Below are positions 14,820 to 20,573 of a DNA stretch of 20,573 bases, piece by piece. Numbering within the stretch: the first letter of the stretch is position 1; every line of letters begins with the position of its first letter. The notes under the pieces are model-generated. The model searched no databases. It was given only the letters and a program-made list of their open reading frames with translations, and was not told the origin of the DNA. Both the position numbers and the translations under genes were made by a program. This stretch comes from Candidatus Bipolaricaulota bacterium. GTDB lineage: Bacteria; Bipolaricaulota; Bipolaricaulia; UBA7950; UBA9294. The stretch spans positions 1 to 20,573 of the forward strand of contig RXOA01000110.1 of NCBI GenBank assembly GCA_003979035.1, written 5' to 3'.

Positions 14820-16390
14820 ACGCTCTACTGCACCACGCTCCCGTGCTGCTTGTCGCTGTGCCATTGCTCGGAGCGTTCGCCGTTCCTTTGGTGGGCAAGC
14901 TTGGGTCGGGCCTTCGACGCTTCTTCGTTGGGCTCATCGCGCTCCTGACGACGGCAATCGCCGGGTATCTGGCCGCCTCTTTCTATGCGGCCGGCGCATC
15001 TCCGATCGTATACGTCCTTGGAGGACGCCTTTCGCTTCCCAGCGGGATGGTCGCACCGATACGAATCATGTTCGAATTGGACGGCTTGAGCGTGTTCATG
15101 ATGTTGATCACCGCGCTCGCTGCGCTCGCTGCCGTGCTCTATACGTCCTCGTTCTGGAAGGAACGCTCCGGCGCCACGCTGAAAGACAGCCTGATGCTTC
15201 TCCTCATTGTCGGCATCTTCGGCATGGAGATGACAGGAGACTTGTTCAATTTCTTCGTCTTCCTGGAGATCACATCGATCGCAGCATGCAGTCTGGTCGG
15301 TTTCCGCGTGTGGAACGGGCGATCACAGGAAGCCGCCTTCAAGGTGATGACACTGTACACCCTGTCGGGGCTGTTCGTCCTGCTTGCCGTCGGACTCCTC
15401 TACGGGCAGTACGGCGGGCTCAACATCGCTTACCTGGCCACCATGATCGGGTCAGGCGCGGCGCTGGTGGACAAGATCGCGCTTGGACTTCTGTTGACCG
15501 GCCTGGCGATGAAAGCGGGCGCTGTTCCGATGCACATGTGGGCGCCCGATGCCTACGGTGAGGCCCCAGGCGCTGCATCCATCCTGCTCGTGGCCAACAG
15601 CCAGGCCAGTCTCTACGGCCTGTTCCGTGTGCTGTTCACACTGTATGGCAGCGCCTACAGTCCGCAGTCGCTCGCATGGATCCTGATCGGCCTCGCGGTG
15701 TTGACGATCATCGTGGGCGTCACGATGGCGCTCGTTCAACGCGACCTCAAGCGATTGATCGCCTTCGGCGCCGTCTCACAGATCGGCTACATGATGCTCG
15801 CCGTCGGCGTTGGATTCGCAGCGATGACGGCGCTGCAGCCGTCCGATTTCGGCTTCGTCGCCCTTCAGGGTGGGCTGTTCCACATGATCAACGATGCTGC
15901 CTGCATCGGCCTGCTGTTTCTCGCCGCAGGAATCGTGATCCGTCGCGCAGGGACGCGCGACCTTCAGGGGATGGGCGGGATCGCCCATGATCTGAAGTGG
16001 ACCACGGCATTCTTCATGCTCGGTGCGTTTGCCCTCGCGGGGATGCCGCCGTTGAATGGATTCGCCTCGAAACTGATGATCTATGAATCCACGTTCAGGC
16101 TCTCGCCCGTGCTTGCCATCGTTGCGATCTTGGCAAGTATCTTGCTTCTTGCCGTGTTTCTTCGCGCGTTCCAGGCCGCGTTCCTTGGCCCCCGGACGGA
16201 ACCCACGGACGTGATGCGACCGGTTCCGATTTCGATGTTGGTTTCGATGGGATTGCTCGCTCTCGTCGTCGTCGCTTTCGGGCTGTTCCCGGGCTTCTTC
16301 GTCGACAGGATCGTCACACCAGCGGCACAGGCGCTGTGGAGCGGACGCGATGCGTACATCCAGGCCGTGATGAGCGGGATGGGAGGATAG
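14816..16390 (+). CDS. mbhH: Membrane-bound hydrogenase antiporter-like subunit MbhH (MrpD-like)
   Basis: The 524-residue protein has about 14 membrane helices and belongs to the MrpD/NuoL-M-N antiporter-like family. Ion-path residues that can be placed are E138 (FGMEMTGDLFNFFVFLEI) in helix 5, K233 and H240 (AMKAGAVPMHMWAPDAYGEA) in helix 7, and K419 (NGFASKLM) in helix 12. By my hand alignment, the helix 8 lysine of MrpD/NuoM (in 'LLTK.G.Y') is replaced by Gln263 in ANSQASLYGLFRV. Also seen are VQRDLKRLIAFGAVSQIGYM and LFHMINDA, where many relatives have a His-Ala-x-x-Lys element. Only one MrpD-like gene is present, as in MBH; the related sulfur-reducing MBS complexes carry two. It overlaps mbhG by ATGA and is separated from mbhI by one base. 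Confidence 0.94.
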   Translation: MNALLHHAPVLLVAVPLLGAFAVPLVGKLGSGLRRFFVGLIALLTTAIAGYLAASFYAAGASPIVYVLGGRLSLPSGMVAPIRIMFELDGLSVFMMLITALAALAAVLYTSSFWKERSGATLKDSLMLLLIVGIFGMEMTGDLFNFFVFLEITSIAACSLVGFRVWNGRSQEAAFKVMTLYTLSGLFVLLAVGLLYGQYGGLNIAYLATMIGSGAALVDKIALGLLLTGLAMKAGAVPMHMWAPDAYGEAPGAASILLVANSQASLYGLFRVLFTLYGSAYSPQSLAWILIGLAVLTIIVGVTMALVQRDLKRLIAFGAVSQIGYMMLAVGVGFAAMTALQPSDFGFVALQGGLFHMINDAACIGLLFLAAGIVIRRAGTRDLQGMGGIAHDLKWTTAFFMLGAFALAGMPPLNGFASKLMIYESTFRLSPVLAIVAILASILLLAVFLRAFQAAFLGPRTEPTDVMRPVPISMLVSMGLLALVVVAFGLFPGFFVDRIVTPAAQALWSGRDAYIQAVMSGMGG

Positions 16391-16391
16391 G

Positions 16392-16730
16392 ATGACTGGA
16401 ATCACAACGGGATTCGGAGCCTGGAACCCAATCGCCTGGCTGCTGCTGTTCCTCGGCGTGGTTGCGGGAGCGCTGTTCCTTCGTCGCTTCGGGAACAAGC
16501 AGTACAAGAAAAACACGGGTCAGACAAAGGTCTTCCTGTCCGGGAACGAAGAACCGGAAGCCTCCGCTCTTCATGTACGCGGCGCCCACTTGTACTGGGG
16601 ATTCGTCGACGGGCTTTCCGCCTATTACCGACGTGTGCGCGCCTTGCACACCGGACTCCTCAGTGACTACGTTGCGCTGTTTGTCGGGACTCTTGGCGTC
16701 GTCTTGATCGTTCTCGTGCTGAGTAGGTGA
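16392..16730 (+). CDS. mbhI: Membrane-bound hydrogenase linker subunit MbhI
   Basis: The 112-residue protein has an N-terminal helix (about 12-31, NPIAWLLLFLGVVAGALFL), a central polar segment (about 33-80) and a C-terminal helix (about 91-110, DYVALFVGTLGVVLIVLVL). Its position between the MrpD-like gene and the small hydrogenase subunit, together with its size, identifies MbhI. In the P. furiosus complex this subunit bridges the Mrp-like membrane module and the hydrogenase module. The sequence family is divergent, so much of the call rests on synteny. GGGAGGATAGG precedes the ATG. Confidence 0.82.
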   Translation: MTGITTGFGAWNPIAWLLLFLGVVAGALFLRRFGNKQYKKNTGQTKVFLSGNEEPEASALHVRGAHLYWGFVDGLSAYYRRVRALHTGLLSDYVALFVGTLGVVLIVLVLSR

Positions 16731-16734
16731 AACC

Positions 16735-17169
16735 ATGTCACAATTACCTCGATCATTCAAACGCGCATTGTGGGTGTTCCACATCGCCACCGGCTCATGC
16801 AACGGGTGCGACATTGAGATCGTCGCCGCGCTTACGCCTCGCTATGACACGGAGCGGTTCGGCATCATGCTGACAGGAACTCCCCGCCATGCCGATGTTC
16901 TGCTGGTAACCGGACCGGTCACGCGCCCGATGCTCCCGCGCCTCAAACGTGTCTACGAGCAAACACCGGATCCCAAGGCGGTCGTGGTCGTCGGCGGATG
17001 CGGTTCGACAGGCGGCGTCTTCTATGAGTCGTACAACGTCGTCGGACCGATCGACAACGTTATCCCCGTCGACGTTTACGTTCCGGGTTGTCCGCCAAGG
17101 CCGGAAGCGATCATCGATGGCGTGGTCAAGGCCGTCGCCAAATTGGAGAGCGCGGGGGTGAGCAAATGA
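16735..17169 (+). CDS. mbhJ: Group 4 [NiFe]-hydrogenase small subunit MbhJ (NuoB-like)
   Basis: This 144-residue protein is the NuoB-like small subunit. It holds one [4Fe-4S] cluster nearest the NiFe site through C22 and C25 (GSCNGCDIE), C89 (GGCGSTGG) and C119 (VPGCPPRPEAI), the group 4 pattern. There are no further cysteine clusters of the kind seen in uptake-hydrogenase small subunits, and no signal peptide, so it faces the cytoplasm. It receives electrons from MbhN and passes them to MbhL. The gap from mbhI is 4 bases, and its stop overlaps the mbhK start (ATGA). Confidence 0.96.
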   Translation: MSQLPRSFKRALWVFHIATGSCNGCDIEIVAALTPRYDTERFGIMLTGTPRHADVLLVTGPVTRPMLPRLKRVYEQTPDPKAVVVVGGCGSTGGVFYESYNVVGPIDNVIPVDVYVPGCPPRPEAIIDGVVKAVAKLESAGVSK

Positions 17170-17702
17170 AGACCGACCAAGTCCTCGAAGCATTGCAGAC
17201 CGCTCTGGGGGAGAGTCTTCTCGATGCCCATGTCGTCGAGCGCATCGTCGCCGGGGGGGATGACCGAACAACGTATCCCGACCTGTGGGTCAAGGTGGAT
17301 CGATCCGCGCTACGTGATGCCACCGCCGCCCTACTCGCCGCGTTCGTTCCTCACCTCACGGTGATCTCCGGCGATGACCTCGGCGAGACCCTTCTCCTCA
17401 ACTACCACTTCACGGTGGGGTGGGGAACGCACTTCGGGGAGCTCTGTGTCACGGTGCAAATCGGCGTTCCGAAGAGCGACTTCAGGGTGCCGACGATTAC
17501 GGATCTCGTCCCGGGAGCGTTGACATCCGAGCGCGAGAAACACGAATTCTACGGAGTCGTGTTCGACGGCATCCCCGACGACCGCAATCTCTTCCTGCCC
17601 GAAGGCATGACCATCCATCCCTGGCGGCGGGACGAGGAGAGCCAGCGCGAAACCGATACCATGGTCGAGCGACTCGTGAAGTGGGAGACGAAAGATGCAT
17701 AA
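17166..17702 (+). CDS. mbhK: Membrane-bound hydrogenase subunit MbhK (NuoC-like)
   Basis: The 178-residue NuoC-like (30 kDa subunit) protein has a conserved middle and end: HFGELCVTVQIGVPKSD, PTITDLVPGALTSEREKHEF, YGVVFDGIPDDRNLFLPEGM. The last block matches 'a.w.EREv.DmfGi.f.ghpdlrr.l.pe' of NuoC. It is a structural peripheral-arm subunit with no cofactor motif and contacts MbhL. The frame is open to 17088, but the ATG at 17166 overlaps the mbhJ stop and gives the family N terminus. The last 8 bases overlap the start of mbhL (ATGCATAA). Confidence 0.92.
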   Translation: MKTDQVLEALQTALGESLLDAHVVERIVAGGDDRTTYPDLWVKVDRSALRDATAALLAAFVPHLTVISGDDLGETLLLNYHFTVGWGTHFGELCVTVQIGVPKSDFRVPTITDLVPGALTSEREKHEFYGVVFDGIPDDRNLFLPEGMTIHPWRRDEESQRETDTMVERLVKWETKDA

Positions 17703-18969
17703 CGAACGAATCAACCTTGATCTGGGAGAGGAAAGAACGTGCGGATTGACGTCCTACTCCATTCCAATTGGACCGACTCATCCAGCCCTGAAGGAGCCGA
17801 TTCGGTTCTCGTTCGATATCGAAGGCGAGCGGATTGTCGGCGTCGATATTCAGCCGGGCTTCGCCCATCGGGGCATCGAGTACATGGGCATGCGCCGGAA
17901 CTTGATTCAGACCCTCTATCTTTCGGAGAGAATCTGTGGCATCTGTTCCATATCCCATCCCCTGACCCTCGTCCAGGCGGTCGAAGCCGCCGCGGCGATT
18001 GAAGTTCCTCCGCGAGCGCAAACCATTCGCACGATCATCGGTGAAGTTGAGCGGATTCACTCCCATCTTCTCTGGGCAGGAGTCGGCGCCCACGAATTGG
18101 GGTTCGATACGCTGCTTCACCTGACATGGAATGTGCGCGAGAAAGTGATGGATCTTCTCGAACAGCTCACCGGAAATCGAGTCGACTATGCGATTCCGAT
18201 CTACGGCGGCGTGCGGCGCGACATCCCGCAAGAGAAGGCGCATCTTGCCTATGAGGCTCTCGAATACTACAACGGTATTCTGCAGCAACTGATCGACGCG
18301 TTCCTTCATGACAAGTCGGTGGAGATGCGCACGCGGAACATCGGGGTGATGACCTACGATCAGGCAATCGCCCTTTGCGCGGTCGGCCCGACGGCGCGCG
18401 CTTCCGGAGTGAAGAAGGATGTTCGGCAGGATTGGCCGTACTTCTCGTATGCCGACATGGATCTCCATGCCATCACCCCTGAGGACTTCGGCACCGACGC
18501 AATCGGTGATGTCTACGACAACATCATCGTGCGCCTCTTGGAGGTCGCCCAATCCATCAAGATCATCGAGCATTGCCTGGAAACGATGCCAAGCGGCGAG
18601 CTGCAATCAATCCCCAAGGTCCCCGCGCTCCTCGCCGCCTTGAAGAAGGCGGAAGGAGAGGGAATCGGGCGTCACGAGGCGCCACGCGGCGAGGTGTTCC
18701 ACTACGTTCGTCTTGAGGCGGGCGTCGAGGAACCAGTCGTATGGAAGGTCAAAGCGCCGACCTATTCCAATCTCATGCCGTGGGTTCCGAAGTTCCTTGG
18801 AGATGAGATCGCCGATATCCCGATCATCGCCGCATCGATCGATCCCTGCATGTGCTGCATGGACCGCGTGCATCTCGTCGATTCCGGGGATCACGGGCGA
18901 CGAGCCATACTGCAGAAGGCGGAGCTTATCAAGCTGTCACGCGAGAAGACAAGGAGGGTTTGCGGATGA
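17695..18969 (+). CDS. mbhL: Group 4 [NiFe]-hydrogenase large subunit MbhL
   Basis: The 424-residue NuoD-like large subunit has the complete NiFe site: the L1 motif ERICGICSISH (C81, C84) and the L2 motif DPCMCCMDR (C385, C388). It is therefore a hydrogenase rather than a cysteine-deficient MBS or complex I homologue. Also seen are IPIGPTHPALKEPIRF, PGFAHRGIEYMG and the histidine-rich EVERIHSHLLW (117-127). L2 has an extra cysteine (C387) between the ligands. The reaction is proton reduction with electrons from ferredoxin, or the reverse. The frame continues 34 residues past the last ligand to RRVCG. The start is the ATG overlapping the mbhK stop; the 3' end carries the mbhM ribosome binding site and overlaps its start (ATGA). 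Maturation (hyp) genes are not in the window. Confidence 0.97.
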   Translation: MHNERINLDLGEERTCGLTSYSIPIGPTHPALKEPIRFSFDIEGERIVGVDIQPGFAHRGIEYMGMRRNLIQTLYLSERICGICSISHPLTLVQAVEAAAAIEVPPRAQTIRTIIGEVERIHSHLLWAGVGAHELGFDTLLHLTWNVREKVMDLLEQLTGNRVDYAIPIYGGVRRDIPQEKAHLAYEALEYYNGILQQLIDAFLHDKSVEMRTRNIGVMTYDQAIALCAVGPTARASGVKKDVRQDWPYFSYADMDLHAITPEDFGTDAIGDVYDNIIVRLLEVAQSIKIIEHCLETMPSGELQSIPKVPALLAALKKAEGEGIGRHEAPRGEVFHYVRLEAGVEEPVVWKVKAPTYSNLMPWVPKFLGDEIADIPIIAASIDPCMCCMDRVHLVDSGDHGRRAILQKAELIKLSREKTRRVCG

Positions 18970-19964
18970 CCGTCTCAATCGGCAACGCAATCTGGCAAGG
19001 CATGCTCATCCTCTTCGGTGCGGGGGTGCTGGGCTTGGTTTACAAGGGGCTTGATCGCAAGCTCGCGGCGCAGATGCAGGGCCGTATCGGACCTCCGTTG
19101 CGACAGCCGTTTTTCGACGTCATCAAGCTGATGGTGAAAGAGAACATCGTTCCCGACAAGGCCGTCGGTTGGCTGTTCAACCTCATGCCGGTCGTGTGCC
19201 TTGCCGCGACCGCAACAGCTCTCCTCTACGTCCCCCTGGGGGGCTTCGCGCCGCTTCTTGGCGGCTACGGCGATCTGATTCTCGTGCTGTACCTTCTCGC
19301 CGTGCCGTCGCTGGCGATGATGCTGGGCGGTTTCGCCGCATCCTCACCGTACGCCACCATCGGAGCGCAACGCGAGATGGTCATGCTGATGAGCTACGAA
19401 TTCCCGCTTGCGATCACCTTGGTCGGCCTGGCATGGCGTCTCTCGATCGCTCTCCCTGCTGGCAGCCAGGTCTTCTCACTGGGAGTTCTCGCCGCCAACC
19501 CTCTGTGGACCGTGGTCGGTCCGCTCGGCGTCATCGGGCTGCTTCTTCTCTTCGTCTCGCTGATGATCGTCACGCCGGCCGAGCTATCGAAGATCCCATT
19601 CGATATTCCTGAGGCGGAAACGGAAATCGCGGGGGGGATCCTCGCCGAATACTCGGGCCGCAACCTGGCCCTGTTCTACTTGGCCGACGCCCTGAAACTC
19701 GTTGTGATGGGGTCGCTCATTGTTGGCTTGTTCATCCCCTACGGCTTGTCCGGCATCTTCGAACTCACGGGGTTCGCCGCCGGCTTGGTGGACGTCGCTT
19801 TCTACCTGGTGAAGTTGTTTGCCGTCGTGTTTGTTTCCGTCATCGTCGTGCGCGTCGCGTTCGCTCGCTTGAAGATCAATCAGGTAACGCGTTTGTTCTG
19901 GCTCCCCGTTACCGCGTTGTCCTTCCTCGGGCTGATCCTTCTTGCACTGGATCGAATCGTATAG
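18966..19964 (+). CDS. mbhM: Membrane-bound hydrogenase anchor subunit MbhM (NuoH-like)
   Basis: This 332-residue protein has about eight membrane helices and belongs to the NuoH/HycD/EchB family. Signatures are GLDRKLAAQMQGRIGPP (about 27-43), FFDVIKLMVKENIVP (48-62), YATIGAQREMVMLMSYEFP, and the cytoplasmic loop TPAELSKIPFDIPEAETEIA with AEYSGRNLALFYLADALK. These loops form the pocket at the junction of membrane and peripheral arms where redox energy is passed to the ion pump. The frame is open to 18852, but the ATG at 18966 follows AAGGAGGG and overlaps the mbhL stop. Thirteen bases separate its stop from mbhN. Confidence 0.95.
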   Translation: MTVSIGNAIWQGMLILFGAGVLGLVYKGLDRKLAAQMQGRIGPPLRQPFFDVIKLMVKENIVPDKAVGWLFNLMPVVCLAATATALLYVPLGGFAPLLGGYGDLILVLYLLAVPSLAMMLGGFAASSPYATIGAQREMVMLMSYEFPLAITLVGLAWRLSIALPAGSQVFSLGVLAANPLWTVVGPLGVIGLLLLFVSLMIVTPAELSKIPFDIPEAETEIAGGILAEYSGRNLALFYLADALKLVVMGSLIVGLFIPYGLSGIFELTGFAAGLVDVAFYLVKLFAVVFVSVIVVRVAFARLKINQVTRLFWLPVTALSFLGLILLALDRIV

Positions 19965-19970
19965 GAGGGA
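19963..19970 (+). promoter_or_regulatory. Ribosome binding site deciding the GTG start of mbhN
   Basis: AGGAGGGA lies 7 bases before the GTG at 19978. The in-frame ATG at 19942 lies inside mbhM and lacks a comparable site, so GTG is preferred. Confidence 0.7.
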
Positions 19971-19977
19971 AGCAACC

Positions 19978-20523
19978 GTGATTTTGGCCACGCTGTTCCG
20001 TCAGCTGTTTCACAAGCCGTCGACCAATCCGTTCCCGGCCAAGTATATGCCGCGTTCGGTGACTGGATTCCTCGGCAAGGTTGCATCCGGCGAGGCATCG
20101 CTTCATCCGCCGGTTCCCGTACCCAGCGATCTTCGGGGCAAGCTTGCTTACGACCGCGACAAGTGCATCGGCTGCAAGCTGTGCATTCGGGTTTGTCCCG
20201 CCAATGTCATCGAATTCCTTCCCGATGACAAGAAGATTCGCATCTACGTCGCGCGCTGCACATTCTGCGCCCAATGCGTTGACGCTTGCCCGGTGGATGC
20301 CCTCGCGACGACGCCCGAATTCCTTCTGGCGGACACCGACCGATTCGCGGGCAACCTGATCGTCGACGGCCGCTCGGCAATCGGAATCGGTGACGAAACC
20401 TCGATCCCCGACCCGGAAGACCCTGCAGAGAACCCCGGAGAAACGCTTGACTCTAACGGGGAGGACGACCCGAGCGAACCGGAGTCGCCGCCCCGGGACG
20501 ACAGCTCGTCATCGCATCGTTAG
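19978..20523 (+). CDS. mbhN: Membrane-bound hydrogenase ferredoxin-like subunit MbhN (NuoI-like)
   Basis: The 181-residue protein begins at GTG. Two [4Fe-4S] motifs are CIGCKLCIRVCP (C63, C66, C69, C73) and CTFCAQCVDACP (C94, C97, C100, C104), the NuoI pattern. NPFPAKYMPRS near residue 17 and the family block FLLADTDRFAGNLI (about 115-128) flank them. It is the likely docking and entry site for reduced ferredoxin, passing electrons to MbhJ. Residues from about 139 to the end form a low-complexity, strongly acidic, Pro/Ser-rich tail (for example NGEDDPSEPESPPRDDSSSS), which has no obvious counterpart in the core NuoI fold. It is the last gene of the operon. Confidence 0.94.
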   Translation: MILATLFRQLFHKPSTNPFPAKYMPRSVTGFLGKVASGEASLHPPVPVPSDLRGKLAYDRDKCIGCKLCIRVCPANVIEFLPDDKKIRIYVARCTFCAQCVDACPVDALATTPEFLLADTDRFAGNLIVDGRSAIGIGDETSIPDPEDPAENPGETLDSNGEDDPSEPESPPRDDSSSSHR

Positions 20524-20537
20524 CCGAAAAGGCATCA

Positions 20538-20572
20538 ACTCCTCGGAGCCATCGCGGAGAGCTTCGAGGAGT
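20538..20572 (+). terminator. Hairpin after mbhN, probable operon terminator
   Basis: ACTCCTCGGAGC (20538-20549) pairs with GCTTCGAGGAGT (20561-20572) as a 12-bp stem with one G-U pair and an 11-base loop, 14 bases after the mbhN stop. The window ends one base later, so a following T run cannot be checked. Confidence 0.6.
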
Positions 20573-20573
20573 C

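Noticed and set aside
12381..16390. Stand-alone Mrp Na+/H+ antiporter operon
   Set aside because: No full-length MrpA gene is present, and the Mrp-like genes continue without a break into mbhI-N, so this is the MBH membrane arm.
17497..18606. 369-residue open frame on the minus strand opposite mbhK and mbhL
   Set aside because: It is antisense to the hydrogenase large subunit, whose cysteine motifs are certain; no ribosome binding site or recognisable domain.
17695..18969. MBS-type sulfur reductase or complex I NuoD instead of a hydrogenase
   Set aside because: Both CxxC pairs of the NiFe site are complete, and only one MrpD-like subunit is encoded.

Overview
The window is a GC-rich bacterial chromosome segment of densely packed genes. 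It probably comes from an uncultured anaerobic diderm. The overall gene set suggests Candidatus Bipolaricaulota (Acetothermia/OP1) or a similar deep-branching thermophile-related lineage. That placement is inferred from gene content, because the window has no rRNA or other marker gene. Beta-barrel proteins and a usher-like protein point to an outer membrane. The membrane-bound hydrogenase points to fermentative or acetogenic ferredoxin-linked energy metabolism.

Layout. (1) Positions 1-783, minus strand: lemA and the start of a DUF2207 membrane protein, which overlap by one base. (2) Positions 979-4316, plus strand: a three-gene serine operon of class V aminotransferase, SerA-type dehydrogenase and DUF1015 protein, closed by a perfect 12-bp hairpin. 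(3) Positions 4485-6384: a secreted barrel-like protein of unknown function, then a SigB/SigF/FliA-like sigma factor whose region 4 is cut short by a stop codon. (4) Positions 6510-11601: a surface-assembly locus. A small exported beta-rich protein (minus strand) is divergent from an exported chaperone-like multi-Ig protein and a 1010-residue protein with Ig, beta-barrel, SdrD-B-like, carboxypeptidase-regulatory-like and PKD domains. Together they look like an unusual subunit/chaperone/usher set. (5) Positions 11717-12121, minus strand: a tandem ACT-domain protein with a structured leader. (6) Positions 12381-20523, plus strand: a complete 14-gene membrane-bound [NiFe]-hydrogenase operon in the same order as mbhA-N of Pyrococcus furiosus.

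How the parts work. In the MBH operon, the Mrp-like genes mbhA-H form the sodium/proton antiporter module, and mbhI links it to the hydrogenase module mbhJ-N. Reduced ferredoxin would feed electrons through the two [4Fe-4S] clusters of MbhN and the single cluster of MbhJ to the NiFe site of MbhL. H2 evolution would thereby drive ion pumping. Nine junctions are four-base ATGA overlaps, so translation is probably coupled. A sigma70-like promoter with a 12-bp palindrome exactly between its -35 and -10 boxes lies upstream. The serine operon would convert 3-phosphoglycerate or glycerate into serine. Its DUF1015 member carries a ParB/Srx-like DGHHR motif that may indicate a phosphoserine-related activity.

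I saw no tRNA, rRNA, CRISPR array, insertion sequence or phage gene. Every intergenic stretch is under 300 bases.
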